Notes under the pieces: generated by a model
Told to the model about the DNA's origin: nothing
What the model saw: the letters and a program-made list of their open reading frames with translations, nothing else
Database searches by the model: none
Shown: positions 35,583-45,278 of the stretch, in pieces
How the letters are laid out: every line of letters begins with the position of its first letter
Numbering within the stretch: the first letter of the stretch is position 1
Source of the DNA: Paludibacteraceae bacterium
GTDB lineage: Bacteria; Bacteroidota; Bacteroidia; Bacteroidales; Paludibacteraceae
Direction of reading: 5' to 3'
Length of the DNA stretch: 46,051 nucleotides
Assembly: GCA_017508305.1 (NCBI GenBank)
Contig: JAFVZF010000093.1
Coordinates: 1-46,051 of the forward strand
Program-made: the position numbers and the translations under genes

Positions 35583-36330
35583 TTATCTTACGAAGTTCAA
35601 AGTTGGAACCTAAATATTTTTCACGTACCACCTCATTGGCTGCCAACTCTTCGGCTGTGCCTTGAAACATGATTTTCCCTTCAAAAAGCATGTACGCCCT
35701 ATCGGTAATGCTCAAGGTTTCGTGTACGTTATGGTCTGTAATTAGAATTCCAATATTTTTATCCTTTAGTTGAGCAACGATGTTTTGAATATCCTCTACC
35801 GCGATAGGATCTACACCGGCAAAAGGCTCGTCCAACATAATAAATTTCGGTTCGATTGCCAAGCAACGGGCGATTTCGCAACGACGGCGTTCGCCACCGG
35901 AAAGTTGATCGCCCAAACTTTTTCGCACCTTATTTAAATGAAATTCATTGATTAAAGACTCTAATTTTTCGCGTTGGTATTCTTTGGAGAAAGAGGTCAT
36001 CTCTAAAACGGCACGAATATTGTTTTCTACCGTCATGTGCCTAAAAACCGAAGCTTCTTGTGCCAAATAACCAATGCCCTTACGAGCACGCTTGTATACT
36101 GGATACTTAGAAATATCCAAATCGTCCAAAAAGATTTTGCCCTCATTGGGTTTTACCAAACCGGTTGTCATGTAAAAAGTGGTGGTTTTCCCGGCACCAT
36201 TGGGGCCTAACAATCCCACAATCTCGCCCTGCGTTACCTGTATGGACACATCGCTTACCACGACACGTTTGCCGTATCGTTTCCACAAATGTTCGGTGCG
36301 CAACACCATTTTACCCGACATATCTTGCAT
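35575..36330 (-). CDS. lptB: LPS export ABC transporter ATPase LptB
   Basis: 251 residues: Walker [11 protein letters not shown]-loop GYLAQEAS, signature LSGGERRR, Walker [15 protein letters not shown]-loop ITDHNVHET. The [19 protein letters not shown] segment and length match LptB, which powers extraction of LPS from the inner membrane with LptFG. In-frame starts at 36321 and 36309 (MVLRTEHL) are also possible and would match other LptB N-termini better. The LptB start lies 4 bases after manC. Confidence 0.94.
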   Translation of the reverse strand: MQDMSGKMVLRTEHLWKRYGKRVVVSDVSIQVTQGEIVGLLGPNGAGKTTTFYMTTGLVKPNEGKIFLDDLDISKYPVYKRARKGIGYLAQEASVFRHMTVENNIRAVLEMTSFSKEYQREKLESLINEFHLNKVRKSLGDQLSGGERRRCEIARCLAIEPKFIMLDEPFAGVDPIAVEDIQNIVAQLKDKNIGILITDHNVHETLSITDRAYMLFEGKIMFQGTAEELAANEVVREKYLGSNFELRKINE

Positions 36331-36334
36331 AAGA

Positions 36335-37417
36335 TTAAATGAATTTTTCGCTATCCGACAGCAAACTTACATCGTTGACAAATTGACGAATACGCTGCTC
36401 GTCGGTACGTTTACACACCAACAAGGCATTATCGGATTCTACTACTATATAACCTTCCAAATCGTGCAATACCGCCAATTTGCCTTCGGGTAATACGACA
36501 ATATTGTCTTTACAATCGTAGGTAAGCGCTTGGCATTTTAACACTACATTGTTATCGGCATCGGCAGCAGACAAATCACACAAAGCCCCCCAAGTACCCA
36601 AATCGGACCAACCAAAGTCGCCACACAATACATACACGCTCTTGGCATGTTCCATGATCCCATAGTCGATAGAGATATTTTGACAAGAGGGGAACATATC
36701 ATCAATAAAATCCTGCTCCTTGGGGGTATTCATATAGTGCATACCCGACTCAAATTTCTGAGCAATATCGGGCAAAAAGTCTTTAAATGCCTGATCGATT
36801 GTTTTAACGCTCCACATAAACACACCCGAATTCCAGAAAAATTCACCACTCTGCATAAAAATGGTGGCCATCTCTAAATTGGGTTTTTCGGTAAAGGTTT
36901 TTACCTTCTTAAAGTTGCTATCTCCTTCTTCGCCTGCTTGTATATAACCATAGCCCGTTTCGGGACGATTGGGCTTGATACCCAAGGTAAGCAAACGATC
37001 GCTCTCTGCCACAAAGTGCAGCCCATGCTCAATGGCATTGAGAAACTCCATCTCTTTGGTAATCAAATGATCCGACGGAGCCACCACCATAGAAGCATTG
37101 GGATTGATGGCCTTGATATGGCTCATAGCATAAGCAATACAGGGTGCTGTATTACGACGAGCCGGTTCCAACAATACCTGATTTTCTTTAATCAAGGGCA
37201 ATTGTTCCAATACCAACTCTTTATAGGCACGATTGGTTACAATCAAGATATTCGATGCAGGGATTACTTTCGAGAAACGATCAAATGTCATTTGCAGCAA
37301 CGAACGACCGGTACCAAAAAAATCTAAAAATTGTTTGGGACGATTATTACGGCTAAATGGCCAAAAGCGGCTACCCACTCCACCTGCCATAATAACACAA
37401 TAGTTATTATAATTCAT
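36335..37417 (-). CDS. manC: Mannose-1-phosphate guanylyltransferase
   Basis: 360 residues, single-domain nucleotidyltransferase making GDP-mannose from GTP and mannose-1-P. The N-terminal signature [28 protein letters not shown] is unambiguous, with VVAPSDHLI and [10 protein letters not shown] further on. The C-terminal isomerase domain found in bifunctional enzymes is missing. GDP-mannose feeds GDP-fucose, mannose and perosamine-type sugars of LPS and capsule. A possible -7 box TACTTTTG is at 37492-37499. Confidence 0.95.
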   Translation of the reverse strand: MNYNNYCVIMAGGVGSRFWPFSRNNRPKQFLDFFGTGRSLLQMTFDRFSKVIPASNILIVTNRAYKELVLEQLPLIKENQVLLEPARRNTAPCIAYAMSHIKAINPNASMVVAPSDHLITKEMEFLNAIEHGLHFVAESDRLLTLGIKPNRPETGYGYIQAGEEGDSNFKKVKTFTEKPNLEMATIFMQSGEFFWNSGVFMWSVKTIDQAFKDFLPDIAQKFESGMHYMNTPKEQDFIDDMFPSCQNISIDYGIMEHAKSVYVLCGDFGWSDLGTWGALCDLSAADADNNVVLKCQALTYDCKDNIVVLPEGKLAVLHDLEGYIVVESDNALLVCKRTDEQRIRQFVNDVSLLSDSEKFI

Positions 37418-37546
37418 GATTGTATATAATTTATTAGGTATCTTTACTCAAAAAAAATGCAGCGTTATACGCGCACAAACACTATCACTTACAAAAGTAA
37501 ACAAAGAATTTTGATAAAAAAATTTTTTTATATGAAAAACTTTGTA

Positions 37547-37554
37547 TACCTTTG
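37547..37554 (+). promoter_or_regulatory. -7 box of the tRNA-Leu gene
   Basis: TACCTTTG 28 bases ahead of the tRNA. The expected -33 site is a T-run rather than TTG. Confidence 0.5.
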
Positions 37555-37581
37555 CATCCGCAAACAAGAAAAAAGCCATTT

Positions 37582-37668
37582 GCCCAGATGGCGGAATCGG
37601 TAGACGCGCTGGTCTCAAACACCAGTGGATTCACTTCCATCCCGGTTCGACCCCGGGTCTGGGTACCA
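37582..37668 (+). tRNA. tRNA-Leu (anticodon CAA)
   Basis: 87 bases including encoded CCA. Acceptor GCCCAGA pairs with TCTGGGT (first pair G-U). Anticodon arm CTGGT-CTCAAAC-ACCAG reads CAA (decodes UUG). A long variable arm and TTCGA T-loop are present, as expected for a class II tRNA. Confidence 0.97.
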
Positions 37669-37670
37669 AA

Positions 37671-37699
37671 AGAGAAGTTCAACAGAGCTTCTCTTTTTT
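37671..37699 (+). terminator. tRNA-Leu terminator
   Basis: AGAGAAG (37671-37677) pairs with CTTCTCT (37688-37694), followed by six T. It begins three bases after the mature 3' end. Confidence 0.85.
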
Positions 37700-37738
37700 G
37701 TTTAAAAGACCCGTACATTTACACCAAGTACCACCACA

Positions 37739-39037
37739 CTACAAAAAGAATTTACAGACAAACAGTACTGCCAATACATAAGTTGAAAATTGCACTTTCT
37801 TAGCATTTCCCGCCAATAGCTGTATGGCGACGTAGCTAATTAGTCCAAAGGCAATTCCATTGGCGATACTGCAAGTAAATGCCATCATAACCACACACAA
37901 GATAGCAGGCACCGCTTCGGCATAGTTAGAAAAATCTATTTTGGTGACGCTACTCATCATCATAAAACCCACCAATATCAGTACGTGTCCCGTAGCAGCA
38001 TCGGGCATGGCTAAAAACAAAGGAGCCATAAACAGCGAAATCACAAAACACATACCGGTAACAAAAGCGGTCATTCCTGTTCGTCCTCCTACCGCTATAC
38101 CCGACGTACTTTCTACAAAAGTAGTAACGGTACTACTTCCCATAACAGCACCTGTCGTTGTTGCTATGGCATCCACCATAAAAGCTCGTTTCATCCATGG
38201 CATTTTGCCGTCTTTTTCTACCATTTGCGTATGTTGAGCCACTCCTAACAAGGTACCTATGGTGTCGAACATATCCACAAAAAGCAATGTAACAACCACT
38301 ACCCAAAAATCGACGGTAGCCACCTGTGTAATATCAAACTTAAACATAATGGGAGCCGGCGATGGCGGCAAACTAAACACCCCTTCAAAATGAGTTAGTC
38401 CCATCGGAATACCTATTAAAGTTGTCAAGACAATCCCATACAACAAGGCTCCATTTACTTTTTTATGAAGCAAGGTCGCAGTAATGATTAGTCCGATACA
38501 ACACAACAAGCCCGAACCATGAGTTACAGCCCCCAAATCGACCAAGGTCGACTCGTGATTCACAATCAAGCCGGCACTTTGCATGCCCAAAAACAACACA
38601 AAAAGTCCAATACCGGCACCTATAGCTTGTCGCAAACATAAAGGAATACTGTACACAATCTTTTCTCGTAAATTAGTAAGTGTAAGTATGATAAAAATCA
38701 ATCCTTCGACAAATACCGCCAACAACGCCATTTGCCACGAGTAACCCATCGATAAACAAACAGTATAAGCAAAAAAGGCATTCAGCCCCATACCCGGTGC
38801 CAGCGCAAATGGAAGTTTGCCGTAAAAGGCCATCAAAAAGGTAGCCATTGCCGATATTAATGCTGTTACAGTAAAGACAGCACCTTGGTCCATTCCCGTT
38901 TCAGACAACACATCGGGATTAACAGCCAATATATAGGCCATCGTAAAAAAGGTTGTGAATCCTGCTAATATTTCGGTTTTAACTTGGTGTTTCTGAGGAT
39001 AAAAATCAAACACCTTGGTGAGCCATGATTTTTTCAT
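37739..39037 (-). CDS. NCS2-family purine permease (AzgA-like)
   Basis: 432 residues from the ATG at 39037; a start ten codons earlier falls upstream of the predicted transcript. About 12 membrane helices. The family features are FTTFFTMAYILAVNPDVL, APGMGLNAFFAYTV, and DMFDTIGTLLGVAQ (a helix-8 Asp region for substrate) with SGIAVGGRTGM. This is the AzgA/PbuG branch, uptake of adenine, guanine or hypoxanthine with H+ or Na+. Promoter TTG-N20-TATTTTTG at 39057-39087. Confidence 0.92.
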   Translation of the reverse strand: MKKSWLTKVFDFYPQKHQVKTEILAGFTTFFTMAYILAVNPDVLSETGMDQGAVFTVTALISAMATFLMAFYGKLPFALAPGMGLNAFFAYTVCLSMGYSWQMALLAVFVEGLIFIILTLTNLREKIVYSIPLCLRQAIGAGIGLFVLFLGMQSAGLIVNHESTLVDLGAVTHGSGLLCCIGLIITATLLHKKVNGALLYGIVLTTLIGIPMGLTHFEGVFSLPPSPAPIMFKFDITQVATVDFWVVVVTLLFVDMFDTIGTLLGVAQHTQMVEKDGKMPWMKRAFMVDAIATTTGAVMGSSTVTTFVESTSGIAVGGRTGMTAFVTGMCFVISLFMAPLFLAMPDAATGHVLILVGFMMMSSVTKIDFSNYAEAVPAILCVVMMAFTCSIANGIAFGLISYVAIQLLAGNAKKVQFSTYVLAVLFVCKFFL

Positions 39038-39056
39038 TTTGCGGATAATTTGAGCA

Positions 39057-39087
39057 CAAAAATACAATTAAAATTGCACATGGACAA
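39057..39087 (-). promoter_or_regulatory. Promoter of the purine permease gene
   Basis: TTG at 39085-39087, 20 bases, TATTTTTG at 39057-39064 on the minus strand. Confidence 0.6.
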
Positions 39088-39128
39088 CCATACCCTTCTA
39101 TCGTCCGTAAGCAAAAAAAATATTTCTA

Positions 39129-39168
39129 CAAAAAAAGGGAAGAAGCCTATACCTATAGGCTTCTCCCC
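39129..39168 (-). terminator. Terminator of the SIMPL-domain gene
   Basis: Stem of AGAAGCCTATA and its complement (39141-39151 with 39154-39164) strengthened by GGG/CCC outside, then a run of T on the minus strand (39136-39129). Confidence 0.85.
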
Positions 39169-39196
39169 TACCAATTAACATGAAAAAAAATAGGTT

Positions 39197-39904
39197 TTAT
39201 TCCAAAGCAAATTTCACATTTACACGGCAATCTATTTTAATATTCTCAAAGTCCAAATCAGGCACTTCATTCTCTACCAAGGCATCTTCTGTTACACCAG
39301 CCGATTTAAGCATCATTGGACGGGCGTAATTACGCACATTGCTAAAATCGTTTTCGCTGATATAAATGGCTTTACCCAAAGGTTGGTCGATGGCATCGGT
39401 CAAAATTTTGGCTTTTCTTTTGGCATCTTTCATCGCCATGACACGAGCCTCGTCTTTGTATTGCTCAATATTTGAGCATTTTATTTGACTGATAGAGACT
39501 TCCGATATACCAACCTCGTCCAATGCCAATAGCACTTGCATGGTTTGTTTGGCAGTTGATGTGCGCAATTTATAGGCTTTGCTCAATTTGATATCGCCTT
39601 TACGCCACTTGCGGCTGTTAAAATCGCTCGACATATCTACTACAGTCAAGTCTTTTTTGGTGTCGATGCCTACTTTTTTAAGGGCAGATAGCATCTCTTT
39701 TTCCAATGCTTCTAACGACTGCTTTTTGGCATAATCTTTTTCGTTAATGACGATACTCAAACTAATTTCGTCTGGAGCGACGTATTTTTCGGCTTTACCT
39801 ATTACCTCAATGTATGGGGTTTTACTAAAATCTTGCGCATACATGCTATTTACGCCTACAGTCATACAAACAGCCATTGCTGCTAACACTAATTTGGTCT
39901 TCAT
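39197..39904 (-). CDS. SIMPL-domain (DUF541) exported protein
   Basis: 235 residues with a signal peptide (about 1-23, ending MYAQ). The SIMPL domain is seen as TPYIEVIGKAEKYVAPDEISLSIVINEKDYAKKQSLEALEKEML at the start and KIDCRVNVKFALE at the end, a pattern of beta-alpha repeats. The family is broad and its role is unclear; some members help surface or oxidative stress resistance. It lies 47 bases after the His-rich gene on the same strand and ends in its own terminator. Confidence 0.88.
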   Translation of the reverse strand: MKTKLVLAAMAVCMTVGVNSMYAQDFSKTPYIEVIGKAEKYVAPDEISLSIVINEKDYAKKQSLEALEKEMLSALKKVGIDTKKDLTVVDMSSDFNSRKWRKGDIKLSKAYKLRTSTAKQTMQVLLALDEVGISEVSISQIKCSNIEQYKDEARVMAMKDAKRKAKILTDAIDQPLGKAIYISENDFSNVRNYARPMMLKSAGVTEDALVENEVPDLDFENIKIDCRVNVKFALE

Positions 39905-39951
39905 TTTTCTATTTTTTTAATTATCTTTTATTGGTTTAACTCTCCCTTATG

Positions 39952-40398
39952 CTAAATCCTTACTGTCACTTGAATGGGCGAAAAGGGAGGGGTAATGCGC
40001 ACCTGTTTTACTACTGGGCGGCGAGGAGGAACAGGCCTGCAATGGCTGCAGTGGCGACGATGCCCGCTGTGGCAGTAGTGGCAACTTTTGCCATGCCTCC
40101 CATCGGGACGACAAACAGGTTTGGGCTCGGGTCTGTGATGAGGACGATGTGCATGGGCTACTGGTTTGGGTTTTGCCGGTGCTTTTTTTGCCACAGGCTT
40201 AGGAGCTTTATGCTTGCTCATTGCATCAAAGTGCCTGTCATTTTTACTTACCTTGTCTTTTTTATGTTTGTCTTGTTTATGCACCACTTCTTTTTTAGGC
40301 TTTTGAGGTCCGTCATTATGTTTGTGGTTATCTGCCATTACACTACTTGTTCCTAACAAAAGAGCTACTACACTTGCAACTAAAAATTTCTTGTTCAT
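39952..40398 (-). CDS. Secreted His/Lys/Pro-rich protein with a CxxC-x7-CxxC motif
   Basis: 148 residues, not recognised as a known family. Signal peptide at 1-22 (LVASVVALLLGTSSVMA). The mature chain is strongly basic and has 16 His. A Cys-rich stretch near 110-125 reads CHYC-HSGHRRH-CSHC. High His and two CxxC pairs suggest binding of Zn, Ni or Cu in the periplasm or outside, but this is inference. Base composition is more G+C-rich than its neighbours, from His/Pro/Arg codons. It is 47 bases upstream of the SIMPL gene. Confidence 0.75.
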   Translation of the reverse strand: MNKKFLVASVVALLLGTSSVMADNHKHNDGPQKPKKEVVHKQDKHKKDKVSKNDRHFDAMSKHKAPKPVAKKAPAKPKPVAHAHRPHHRPEPKPVCRPDGRHGKSCHYCHSGHRRHCSHCRPVPPRRPVVKQVRITPPFSPIQVTVRI

Positions 40399-40627
40399 AA
40401 TCGTACATTTTAAATTGATTCATATTCGATGTTTCATCAACACGAAAACTACCGGTTTGTTTTGCGTGTTTGTCTCTTAGACATAGAGCGCAAACGATTG
40501 TTTAATTTATCGCCCGTTAAAAAATGTTGGGTATTATGAATACAATTTAAATCTACAAACAGGCACCTAAAAAAAAACCTTGCTACAGCATCGTAACAAG
40601 GCCATTTCCTACTCGTAAATTTATTTA
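40399..40627. other. Spacer between DUF4834 and His-rich genes
   Basis: Apart from the terminator at 40568-40601, no clear promoter, repeat or RNA was recognised. Confidence 0.4.
40568..40601 (-). terminator. Terminator of the lgt-DUF4834 transcript
   Basis: CCTTGTTAC/GTAGCAAGG stem (one G-U) at 40578-40601, then a ten-base T-run on the minus strand. Confidence 0.88.
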
Positions 40628-40855
40628 CTAAACTTCTTCAAATTCTACATCCTCTGCCTTGGTTTTGTCAAACCGTTTGTTTCTCGGTGCCGATGCAGAC
40701 GAAGCTGAGGTTGCCTCTTCTTGTCGAGAAGATGATTGTCGACGTGATTGCTGCTGACGCATACCCGTACCCATTACCAATCGTAAAATAGTAACAATTG
40801 GAACAGCTATAAGCAGCACAAAAAGAAATACGATAAATAAAATAAAACCACCCAT
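40628..40855 (-). CDS. Small membrane protein, DUF4834-like
   Basis: 75 residues: one N-terminal helix (FILFIVFLFVLLIAVPIVTILRLV), a Gln/Ser/Arg-rich middle and an acidic C-terminus FDKTKAEDVEFEEV. The overall pattern and tail fit DUF4834 of Bacteroidota. No function known. It follows lgt by 2 bases, so co-expressed with it. Confidence 0.8.
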   Translation of the reverse strand: MGGFILFIVFLFVLLIAVPIVTILRLVMGTGMRQQQSRRQSSSRQEEATSASSASAPRNKRFDKTKAEDVEFEEV

Positions 40856-40857
40856 AT

Positions 40858-41679
40858 CTATTCTTGTTTAGGTCTACAAAATGAACGAATCACAAAAAAC
40901 AGGCCTAATAGGATGAAGGGAATACTTAACAACTGTCCCATATTTAATAGCATATCCGCCTCAAATGCGACCTGATCATTCTTGATAAATTCCAATAAAA
41001 AACGAATCAAAAAGAACAATGCAAAAGCCGTGCCACAAATTAATCCTTCGCGTTTGCGCGCATCGGTAAAATAGTACATGCACAACAAAACGATAAAAAG
41101 CAACAAGTAGCTACCTGCCTCGTATATTTGTGTGGGATGACATGCCGGTATCATTTCCAAGGGAGTTCCTGCGGGATATTCGCGCAAAAACTTAAATCCC
41201 CATGGCAAAGTGGTAGGTCCACCATAAATTTCAGAGTTCATAAGGTTGCCCAACCTAATCATAGCACCTACAAAAACAGCCGGCACCATGAATCTATCGC
41301 CCAACCACAACAAAGGTTTCTTGAAAGAATACTTACAAAGCAACCACAAGGCAATAAAAATAGCTATTACCCCGCCATGGCTTGCCAATCCCCCTTTCCA
41401 TACCATAAATATTTCGGATAGGTGTTGGCTATAATACGCCCAATCGTAAAAGAACACATGTCCTAATCGAGCGCCTACGATAGTTGCCACAATGGTGTAA
41501 ATTAGCACTTTATCCGCCCACTCTTCTGGCACTCCTTCGCCCTTAAACATTTTAGCAAGCAAGGTAATACCCAACACAAATCCCATGGCATATAGCAAGC
41601 CATACCATCGTACCTCTACCGGTCCTATGGCAAAAGCCACCGGATCAACGTTCCAAGTTATGTATAATAAAGTATTCAT
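40858..41679 (-). CDS. lgt: Prolipoprotein diacylglyceryl transferase
   Basis: 273 residues starting at the ATG at 41679; a TTG codon at 41697 is a weaker alternative. Seven hydrophobic helices. Signatures: EVRWYGLLYAMGFVLG, HGGVIAIFIALWLL, and MIRLGNLMNSEIYGGPT (the RxGN-type diacylglyceryl motif with conserved Arg). It transfers diacylglycerol to the lipobox Cys of proteins such as BtuG-like lipoprotein. Confidence 0.95.
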   Translation of the reverse strand: MNTLLYITWNVDPVAFAIGPVEVRWYGLLYAMGFVLGITLLAKMFKGEGVPEEWADKVLIYTIVATIVGARLGHVFFYDWAYYSQHLSEIFMVWKGGLASHGGVIAIFIALWLLCKYSFKKPLLWLGDRFMVPAVFVGAMIRLGNLMNSEIYGGPTTLPWGFKFLREYPAGTPLEMIPACHPTQIYEAGSYLLLFIVLLCMYYFTDARKREGLICGTAFALFFLIRFLLEFIKNDQVAFEADMLLNMGQLLSIPFILLGLFFVIRSFCRPKQE

Positions 41680-41762
41680 AAATTTACTCTCCACCAAGAA
41701 TCGTATTTTATAAAAGGGAATTTAAGGAATGCAAGCAATGATGCAAAAATCACCTTTTAAAA

Positions 41763-44700
41763 TCAATTCTTACCGCAACATTGTTTATATTTCTTACCAC
41801 TGCCACAAGGACAAGGATCGTTACGTCCTACCGTTTTTTCGGCATGAATCGGTTGCTGTTTTTGACGCTCACGAGTATCTTGTCTACCCGCCTGCATAAT
41901 ATCCGTTTTTTGCGATTGATATTTACTATAATCGTGGCGTTTTTCGGGAGCTGCTTCACGAACAGCATCGCCCTCGCGTACCGGAATTTGAGCACGCATC
42001 AACACTGTAATCGCCTTATAGTTAATAGTTTCTATCATTCGTTTAAACAAGTTATACGATTCTAACTTGTAAATCAACAATGGATCTTTTTGTTCGTAGC
42101 TGGCATTTTGTACCGATTGACGAAGTTCGTCCAACTCGCGCAAGTGCTCTTTCCATGCCTCGTCGATGGTATGCAATAAGACTTGTTTTTGGAAAGCTTT
42201 TACCACCTCTTTAGCGGACGAGCGATACGCAGCTTCCAGATTTACAGGAATATTGTACATCAATTTTCCATCGGTAAACGGAATAATGATATTTTTATAT
42301 TGCTGTCCTTGCGTTTCGTACACATTCTTGATTACCGGATAGGCAATTTCTGCCACTCTGTCTACCTTGCGACGATAAGCATCCATTACCATTTCAAACA
42401 GCTTATTGGTAAGGGTGTCGGCTTTCATGCGAGACATCTCGCCCTCTACTTTTAGATCGATGGCAAACCAACGTAGCAATTCGTGGCGCAATTGCTCTAC
42501 ATCGCTACTTGCCAAGAAATCTTCTGCCAACATAGCCACTGCATCGTACAGCATATTGACAATATCCATTCCTACTCTTTCGCCCATCAAAGCATGACGA
42601 CGACGCGCATAAATAACCTTACGTTGTGCATTCATTACGTCGTCGTATTCCAACAAGCGCTTACGAATGCCAAAGTTATTTTCCTCTACTTTCTTTTGTG
42701 CACGTTCGATGGATTTCGAAATTTGATTGTGCTCAATCATTTCGCCTTCCTCAAAGCCCAAGCGGTCCATGATATTTACCATACGATCCGAGCCAAACAA
42801 ACGCATCGACGTATCTTCGAACGATACGTAAAACACCGAAGAACCCGGGTCACCTTGACGTCCCGAACGACCACGTAACTGACGGTCGATACGACGGCTT
42901 TCGTGTCTTTCTGTACCAATAATCGCCAAACCGCCCGCTGCTTTTGCTTCGGGTGTTAATTTAATGTCAGTACCACGACCTGCCATGTTGGTAGCAATGG
43001 TAATAGTACCGGGACGACCCGCTTGTGCCACAATGTCAGCCTCTTTTTGGTGCAACTTGGCATTTAACACTTGGTGAGGCATCTTACGCATATTAAGCAT
43101 TTTGCTCAATAGTTCGGAAGTTTCTACCGATGTGGTACCAACCAACACAGGGCGACCTTCGCCTACTAATTTTTCAATTTCGGCAATAACGGCATTGTAT
43201 TTGGCGCGTTTGGTTTTGTACACGCGGTCGTTTAAGTCAAAGCGAGCAATGGGACGATTGGTGGGAATAACCACTACATCCAACTTGTAAATGTCCCAAA
43301 ATTCACCAGCTTCTGTTTCGGCAGTACCTGTCATACCCGCCAATTTGTGGTACATACGGAAATAGTTTTGCAACGTAATAGACGCAAATGTTTGCGTAGC
43401 CGCTTCTACTTTTACACGTTCTTTGGCCTCAATAGCTTGGTGCAAACCGTCCGAATAGCGACGACCATCCATGATACGACCGGTTTGTTCGTCTACAATC
43501 ATTACCTTGTTGTCCATCACCACGTATTGATCGTCTTTTTCAAACAAAGTGTAGGCTTTAAGCAGTTGATGAATGGTATGTACACGTTCCGATTTAACGG
43601 CATAATCCTGCATCAACGCATCTTTTTGAGCCACTTTTTCTTCGTCGCTCAAGGCTTCTTTTTCTATATCCGCCAATTTACCTCCTATATCAGGAAGCAC
43701 AAAGAAAGTATTGTCTTCTACGTCCGACGAAATAAGGTCGATGCCTTTTTCGGTTAAGTCGATGCTATTGTGTTTTTCGTCGATAACAAAATACAAATCG
43801 TCCGTAATTTCGTGCATACGACGATTGTTCTGCTCCATATAAACCGCCTCGGTGCGCAACATACCGGCTTTTACGCCTTGCTCACTCAAGAACTTAATCA
43901 AGGCCTTGTTTTTGGGAAGTCCTTTAAAGCTACGGAATAACAAGATATTACCCTGCTCTTGTTCTTTAGCATCGTCCGATGCTAACAAACGTTTTGCTTC
44001 TGCCAACATCTTGGTTACCAATTTCTTTTGTTCTTCTACAATGCGTTCTACTTTGGAACGGTATTGTTCAAAGAGTTGATCTTCGCCTTTGGGAACCGGA
44101 CCGGAAATAATCAATGGTGTACGGGCATCGTCTATCAACACAGAGTCCACCTCATCGACAATGGCATAATGACGTTTACGTTGTACCAAATCGGAAGGAG
44201 ACGAGGCCATATTGTCACGCAAATAGTCAAAACCAAACTCGTTATTGGTACCAAAAGTAATATCGGCATTGTAAGCATTGCGTCTGCCATCAGAATTGGG
44301 ACGGTGTTTATCGATGCAATCTACACTCAAGCCATGGAACATGTACAATGGACCCATCCATTCCGAGTCACGTTTTGCCAAATAGTCATTGACAGTTACC
44401 ACGTGTACTCCGTTACCTGCCAACGCATTTAAAAACACCGGCAATGTAGCCACCAATGTTTTACCTTCGCCGGTTGCCATTTCGGCAATTTTGCCTTTGT
44501 GCAACGCCACACCACCTATCAATTGCACATCGTAGTGTACCATATCCCATTTTAGCAGGTTACCACCTGCCTCCCACTGGTTTTGGAAAATGGCCTTATC
44601 GTCCTCAATGCTGACAAAATCAAACTTTACAGCCAACTGACGGTCAAAGTCGGTAGCCTTTACCACCAACTCGCTGTTTTGTGTAAAACGCCGTGCTGTA

Positions 44701-45047
44701 TCTTTAATAATGGCAAAAACCTCAGGCAAATACTCATCCAACGCTTGCTCCTTGAGTGCCAATATTTCGTTTTCCAATTTATCTACCTCAGCGTATTTCT
44801 TTTCGCGTTCGGTTAGGTCTGTTTGCTCTATATCGGCTTTAATTTGATCTATTTGTGCCTGCTGTTCTGCTCCTCTTTGCAAAATATCGGCACGAATAGC
44901 CTGTAAGCGTTCGCGCAATTGGTCGTGTCCATAAGCCTGCACCGTAGGTTCAATCGCTTTTACCTTATCGATGTAAGGCATAATTTCTTTCAAATCGCGT
45001 TGCGATTTGGTACCAAATAACTTTGCTAATAGTTGCGAAAAATTCAT
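41763..45047 (-). CDS. secA: Preprotein translocase ATPase SecA
   Basis: 1094 residues, at the long end for SecA and normal for Bacteroidota. Walker [13 protein letters not shown], Walker [11 protein letters not shown], the second NBD motif (GRGTDI), and the zinc tail [13 protein letters not shown]. Drives Sec export, needed for the many signal-peptide proteins here, including SprA. A possible -7 box TACATTTG is at 45088-45095. Confidence 0.97.
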   Translation of the reverse strand: MNFSQLLAKLFGTKSQRDLKEIMPYIDKVKAIEPTVQAYGHDQLRERLQAIRADILQRGAEQQAQIDQIKADIEQTDLTEREKKYAEVDKLENEILALKEQALDEYLPEVFAIIKDTARRFTQNSELVVKATDFDRQLAVKFDFVSIEDDKAIFQNQWEAGGNLLKWDMVHYDVQLIGGVALHKGKIAEMATGEGKTLVATLPVFLNALAGNGVHVVTVNDYLAKRDSEWMGPLYMFHGLSVDCIDKHRPNSDGRRNAYNADITFGTNNEFGFDYLRDNMASSPSDLVQRKRHYAIVDEVDSVLIDDARTPLIISGPVPKGEDQLFEQYRSKVERIVEEQKKLVTKMLAEAKRLLASDDAKEQEQGNILLFRSFKGLPKNKALIKFLSEQGVKAGMLRTEAVYMEQNNRRMHEITDDLYFVIDEKHNSIDLTEKGIDLISSDVEDNTFFVLPDIGGKLADIEKEALSDEEKVAQKDALMQDYAVKSERVHTIHQLLKAYTLFEKDDQYVVMDNKVMIVDEQTGRIMDGRRYSDGLHQAIEAKERVKVEAATQTFASITLQNYFRMYHKLAGMTGTAETEAGEFWDIYKLDVVVIPTNRPIARFDLNDRVYKTKRAKYNAVIAEIEKLVGEGRPVLVGTTSVETSELLSKMLNMRKMPHQVLNAKLHQKEADIVAQAGRPGTITIATNMAGRGTDIKLTPEAKAAGGLAIIGTERHESRRIDRQLRGRSGRQGDPGSSVFYVSFEDTSMRLFGSDRMVNIMDRLGFEEGEMIEHNQISKSIERAQKKVEENNFGIRKRLLEYDDVMNAQRKVIYARRRHALMGERVGMDIVNMLYDAVAMLAEDFLASSDVEQLRHELLRWFAIDLKVEGEMSRMKADTLTNKLFEMVMDAYRRKVDRVAEIAYPVIKNVYETQGQQYKNIIIPFTDGKLMYNIPVNLEAAYRSSAKEVVKAFQKQVLLHTIDEAWKEHLRELDELRQSVQNASYEQKDPLLIYKLESYNLFKRMIETINYKAITVLMRAQIPVREGDAVREAAPEKRHDYSKYQSQKTDIMQAGRQDTRERQKQQPIHAEKTVGRNDPCPCGSGKKYKQCCGKN

Positions 45048-45087
45048 ATTGTATCGTGTTTAATTATTTCTTTTTTATGATAAGGTG

Positions 45088-45095
45088 CAAATGTA
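45088..45095 (-). promoter_or_regulatory. -7 box upstream of secA
   Basis: TACATTTG on the minus strand, about 40 bases before the ATG; no TTG at the proper distance. Confidence 0.45.
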
Positions 45096-45171
45096 GTAAA
45101 ATAAAGGTGAATTGAGAAAGGAGAAGGGAGAATTTATATTTTTTTGACGTTCGATAAATCACTTCTACTCA

Positions 45172-45210
45172 GTCCCTGAAGCTTTCGGGCCCTTCGACAA
45201 GCTCAGGGAC
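45172..45210. repeat. REP-like hairpin
   Basis: GTCCCTGA and TCAGGGAC arms (with GCTT/AAGC next to them and one bulged A) enclose TCGGGCCCTTCGA. The CTTCGACAAGCTCAGGGAC half is a word commonly dispersed in bacterial intergenic DNA. Found between recG and secA. Confidence 0.7.
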
Positions 45211-45278
45211 CGAATATAACAAACGACAAGTTACGAGTAACAAGTGAGAGCAATCTCTCCTTTCTCAACTATCAACTC

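Noticed and set aside
41680..41697. TTG start extending lgt by six codons
   Set aside because: Possible but weaker than the ATG at 41679, whose product begins in the expected place for Lgt.
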